From positions 1-8,018 of the forward strand of contig WJJR01000008.1 of NCBI GenBank assembly GCA_014729565.1: 8,018 nucleotides of DNA, read 5' to 3'. Positions within the stretch are counted from its first letter, which is position 1. Every line of letters starts with the position of its first letter. The notes beneath the pieces are model-generated. The model worked only from the letters and a program-made list of their open reading frames with translations, searched no databases and had not been told where the DNA came from. Below, in pieces: positions 5,710 through 8,018 of this stretch. Made by a program: the position numbers and the translations under genes. This DNA is from Candidatus Zixiibacteriota bacterium. Lineage in GTDB: Bacteria; Zixibacteria; MSB-5A5; WJJR01.

Positions 5710-7714
5710 TTCGGCATCCGATCCAGCGTCCCGCATCTTGATCCTGGCACCGTTTGGGAATGACGCCGGCGAGATCAGGCGAATGCTGAGCCAGGCCGGC
5801 ATTGACAGCGAGCGCTGTGAGACCGGGACCAACCTCTGCACCGAGATCGACCGCGGTGCAGCGGCGGCGTTGATCACCCGGGAAGCCCTGACGTCCCAAC
5901 TACAACGGGCCATATCAGCCACGTTGACCCGTCAACCCTACTGGTCGGAATTTCCCATCGTTGTCCTGGGCTCGAGCGGGTCCACACAGCGTCAGAACTG
6001 GGAGGCATTGCAGGGACTGGAAGGCACCGCGCATCTGGTGTTGATCCAACGTCCCGTTACGGTCACCACCCTCCTCACGGTGGTTCGTACCGCGCTGAAT
6101 GCCCGTCAAAAACAGTATCAAATTCGTGATGAGATTGCGGCGCGCGAAGCGGTGGAACGGGCGCTCCGCGAGAGCGAAGCCAAGTATCGGTCGATCTTCG
6201 AGCACATCGACGAAGGATTCAACTTGTTTGAAGTTCTCAAAGACGAACGTGGCAACGTCGTGGACGGCATGTTCCTTGAAGTGAATCCGGCCTATGAACA
6301 GCAGACGGGACTGGAGGCCGAACACGTCGTTGGGCGTCGGTTGACTGAGATCTTCCCGCGCTTCGAACGCGTCTGGTGGGAGGCCATCAAGTCGGTCGTC
6401 GAGACGGGCGAGCCCATCCGCGTCGAGAGTTTCAGTGAGGACACCAGACGTTACTATGAGGTCAGTTGCTTCGCCTTTGCGCCAGAGCGTATCTGCGGAT
6501 TGTTTCGCGATATCACCGAGCGCAAGCAGTCCGAACAGATGTTGCGTGATATGAACAAGACGCTCGAAGATAAGGTCGCTGAACGCACCGAGGTGGCCGA
6601 GCGGCGCGCGGGCGACCTGAGTCGTATGGCCGCCGAACTCAGTCGGGCCGAACAAACCGAACGCAAGCGGCTCGGGAAAATTTTACACGACGATCTCCAG
6701 CAGATTCTCCTGGCGAGCATCTGGCGGCTGCACGCGCTGGAATGCACAAATTCGGCGCAAGAGAGAGGCAAAGATGACGTCGAGAAACTGCTGAATGACT
6801 GCCTGCAGTCATCGCGCAGCCTGTCGCATGAATTGAGTCCACCGGTGCTCGAGCTGGGGACATTGGACGAAATCTTCCGATGGGTGGGTGATTGGGCGCG
6901 CGACAAATACGGGCTTGATGTAACGATTGACTGCAGTGACGAACCCGCGAATATGGCCCAGCATATACGTACATTTCTCTATGAAGCTGTGCGGGAGTTG
7001 CTCGTCAATATCGTCAAGCACAGCGGACAATTCCGTGCCGCCGTTACGGTGCGGCACATCGACGCGACATTACAGGTTACTGTTGAGGATTACGGGAGCG
7101 GATTCGATCCTCGGCATGTCGAGAAGCATCTGGACAATCCACAAACGTTCGGCTTATACCGCATTCGCGAGCGCCTGATGGCCATGCAGGGCCGTCTTGA
7201 TGTCGCCAGGAACGCGTCGGGCGGAGCGCAGATACAGCTCGTGGTCCCGTTATCTGGCGCCGACGAATCTCACGACGATGTGCTTCGCATTGAACTCTCC
7301 GAGGACGACGAGACCGGCCGGCAGATCGACACAACCGGGAAGAGAATACAAGTTCTGGTGGTCGATGATCACACCGTCGTGCGCCAGGGATTGGTCCAAC
7401 TGCTGCGGAAGCACAGCCAGTTTGTCGTCGTGGGCGAAGCCGCCGATGGTGAGCAGGCGGTGGAAGCGGCCAGTCGTCTGCGTCCCGATGTCGTGATCAT
7501 GGACGTCAGCATGCCGAACATGAACGGCATCGAGGCGACCCGCATCATCAAGAGAGACCATCCGGAGATGGTTGTCATCGGTCTCTCCTTGCACGACAAA
7601 GGGGCCGTGGCGCAATCGATGGCCAATGCGGGCGCCACCGCGTATGTACGCAAAGATGCACCCGCCGATGAGTTGCTCGACACGATTAGGCTGGCGTGTG
7701 AGACGGGGGAGTGA
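5666..7714 (+). CDS. Hybrid histidine kinase: pseudo-receiver, PAS, HisKA_3, HATPase, NarL-type receiver
   Basis: This 682-residue cytoplasmic sensor kinase has no membrane segments. Residues 23-145 form a receiver-like fold without the acidic pocket: ILAPF replaces the Asp pair, LITREAL the phospho-Asp site and QRP the Lys. A PAS domain spans about 168-285, ending in the usual GLFRDITERK; a coiled coil follows (288-335). The phospho-acceptor is H341 in ERKRLGKILHDDLQQ, typical of HisKA_3 kinases. The HATPase shows an N-box (ELLVNIVKH, 444-452), DYGSGFD (475-481) and GLYRIRERL (496-504). The C-terminal receiver (561-680) keeps D567, D568, phospho-acceptor D613 (MDVSMPNMNG), S641 and K663. It resembles NarL/FixJ regulators, but the protein stops there with no LuxR-type helix-turn-helix. 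The frame is open from 5486, but upstream codons overlap the KaiC-like gene and give low-complexity Ser/Arg-rich sequence, so ATG 5666 is preferred. An intramolecular H341-to-D613 relay is likely. Confidence 0.92.
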   Translation: MSQGTIRKKRLPAADSASDPASRILILAPFGNDAGEIRRMLSQAGIDSERCETGTNLCTEIDRGAAAALITREALTSQLQRAISATLTRQPYWSEFPIVVLGSSGSTQRQNWEALQGLEGTAHLVLIQRPVTVTTLLTVVRTALNARQKQYQIRDEIAAREAVERALRESEAKYRSIFEHIDEGFNLFEVLKDERGNVVDGMFLEVNPAYEQQTGLEAEHVVGRRLTEIFPRFERVWWEAIKSVVETGEPIRVESFSEDTRRYYEVSCFAFAPERICGLFRDITERKQSEQMLRDMNKTLEDKVAERTEVAERRAGDLSRMAAELSRAEQTERKRLGKILHDDLQQILLASIWRLHALECTNSAQERGKDDVEKLLNDCLQSSRSLSHELSPPVLELGTLDEIFRWVGDWARDKYGLDVTIDCSDEPANMAQHIRTFLYEAVRELLVNIVKHSGQFRAAVTVRHIDATLQVTVEDYGSGFDPRHVEKHLDNPQTFGLYRIRERLMAMQGRLDVARNASGGAQIQLVVPLSGADESHDDVLRIELSEDDETGRQIDTTGKRIQVLVVDDHTVVRQGLVQLLRKHSQFVVVGEAADGEQAVEAASRLRPDVVIMDVSMPNMNGIEATRIIKRDHPEMVVIGLSLHDKGAVAQSMANAGATAYVRKDAPADELLDTIRLACETGE

Positions 7715-7721
7715 GGATGTT

Positions 7722-7753
7722 GGAGCGCTGAATCCTGGGAGCGCCGATCCTTT
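7722..7753. repeat. Two tandem 16-base units beginning GGAGCGC
   Basis: GGAGCGCTGAATCCTG (7722-7737) is followed directly by GGAGCGCCGATCCTTT (7738-7753), and a third GGAGCGCCGA begins at 7754 as the end of composite repeat R3. The array starts seven bases after the kinase stop. It looks like a local expansion of the R3 end module; R1 carries similar sequence on the other strand (TCGGCGCTCCCA, 2719-2730). Confidence 0.65.
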
Positions 7754-7843
7754 GGAGCGCCGAGCCCCAGCTCGGTGCAGAAAATCGAACCGCCGACCCC
7801 TTCAGGGTGAGCATGCCGAACCCCAGCTCAGCGTGAATATGTA
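7754..7843 (-). repeat. Composite GC-rich palindromic repeat, copy R3 (inverted)
   Basis: This is the reverse-orientation copy of R1 and R2, closest to R2. On the + strand it begins with a nine-pair hairpin, arms GCGCCGAGC (7757-7765) and GCTCGGTGC (7770-7778) around CCCA, with one G-T pair. Then come the CCCTTCAGGGTGAGC module (7797-7811), a smaller imperfect hairpin and GTGAATATGTA. It lies between the kinase stop and two-hairpin copy B, only two bases from the latter. Confidence 0.8.
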
Positions 7844-7845
7844 AA

Positions 7846-7914
7846 GCCGCGTAGCGGCGCTTATGTGTGTGGCGCCACGTTCATAGTCCGCTTCAGCGGG
7901 CTTCTTGTATTTTA
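7846..7914 (+). repeat. Two-hairpin intergenic element, copy B
   Basis: Second copy of the element at 2582-2649. Hairpin 1 has arms GCCGC (7846-7850) and GCGGC (7854-7858) around GTA, the same loop as copy A but with two base pairs flipped. From 7856 the sequence follows copy A for 59 bases with five differences. The linker contains the palindrome GTGGCGCCAC (7869-7878), which copy A lacks. Confidence 0.8.
7885..7914 (+). terminator. Probable intrinsic terminator of the KaiC-like/kinase operon
   Basis: Hairpin 2 of copy B has arms AGTCCGC (7885-7891) and GCGGGCT (7896-7902) around TTCA, with one U-G pair in RNA, followed by TCTTGTATTTTA. The stem plus U-rich tail, about 170 bases after the kinase stop, fits a rho-independent terminator, though the T run is broken by G and A. 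Confidence 0.5.
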
Positions 7915-7956
7915 GAGCGATTGTCAGAACTATCTTCCGATTGAACACGCGATGTA

Positions 7957-7977
7957 GTACGGGCGCCTCGCCCGTGC
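7957..7977. repeat. Hairpin near the right edge
   Basis: GTACGGGCG (7957-7965) pairs with CGCCCGTGC (7969-7977) around CCT, with one T-G pair: nine pairs in all. It resembles the GC-rich palindromes elsewhere in the window but has no full copy among them. I see no gene in 7915-8018. Confidence 0.5.
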
Positions 7978-8018
7978 CGCTTGACCGAGACGGCCATGCT
8001 ACGTTTCCGAAAACCGGA

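Noticed and set aside
5915..6655. A 246-codon - strand open frame opposite the kinase
   Set aside because: It lies fully antisense to the PAS and linker region; the open frame follows from GC-rich codon bias on the other strand.

Overview
The window looks like moderately GC-rich bacterial chromosome. It has Sec-type export, Shine-Dalgarno sites and two-component signalling genes. Its gene-poor stretches are full of short GC-rich palindromic repeats in several copies. That repeat style is common in genomes of uncultivated environmental bacteria, but no marker gene is present and I do not assign a taxon.

Left part (1-2448): a secreted zinc-peptidase-like protein on the + strand converges, with an 11-base gap, on a class I SAM-dependent methyltransferase on the - strand. 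Nothing visible links their functions.

Middle part (2449-4188): a long gene-poor stretch. 2449-3270 is dominated by repeats: a two-hairpin element (copy A), two copies of a composite GC-rich repeat (R1, R2) and a pair of inverted palindromic arms 149 bases end to end. The only gene I accept here is a small - strand ORF of 124 codons (3271-3645), preceded by a good ribosome binding site and of unknown function. Between it and the next gene lie about 540 non-coding bases with several perfect hairpins.

Right part (4189-7714): a two-gene + strand signalling operon. The first gene encodes a double-domain KaiC/RAD55-like RecA-fold ATPase. The second starts inside its 3' end (44-base overlap) and encodes a hybrid histidine kinase: degenerate receiver, PAS, HisKA_3, HATPase and a NarL-type receiver with no DNA-binding domain. 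The likely reading is that the ATPase senses or times something and works with the kinase in a phosphorelay whose final regulator lies elsewhere. No kaiA or kaiB is in the window.

Tail (7715-8018): the repeats return directly after the kinase stop codon. There are two 16-base tandem units, an inverted third copy of the composite repeat (R3), a second copy of the two-hairpin element (copy B, placed to act as the operon terminator) and a further hairpin. The two-hairpin copies differ by paired changes that keep a stem intact, which is the most unusual structural signal here.
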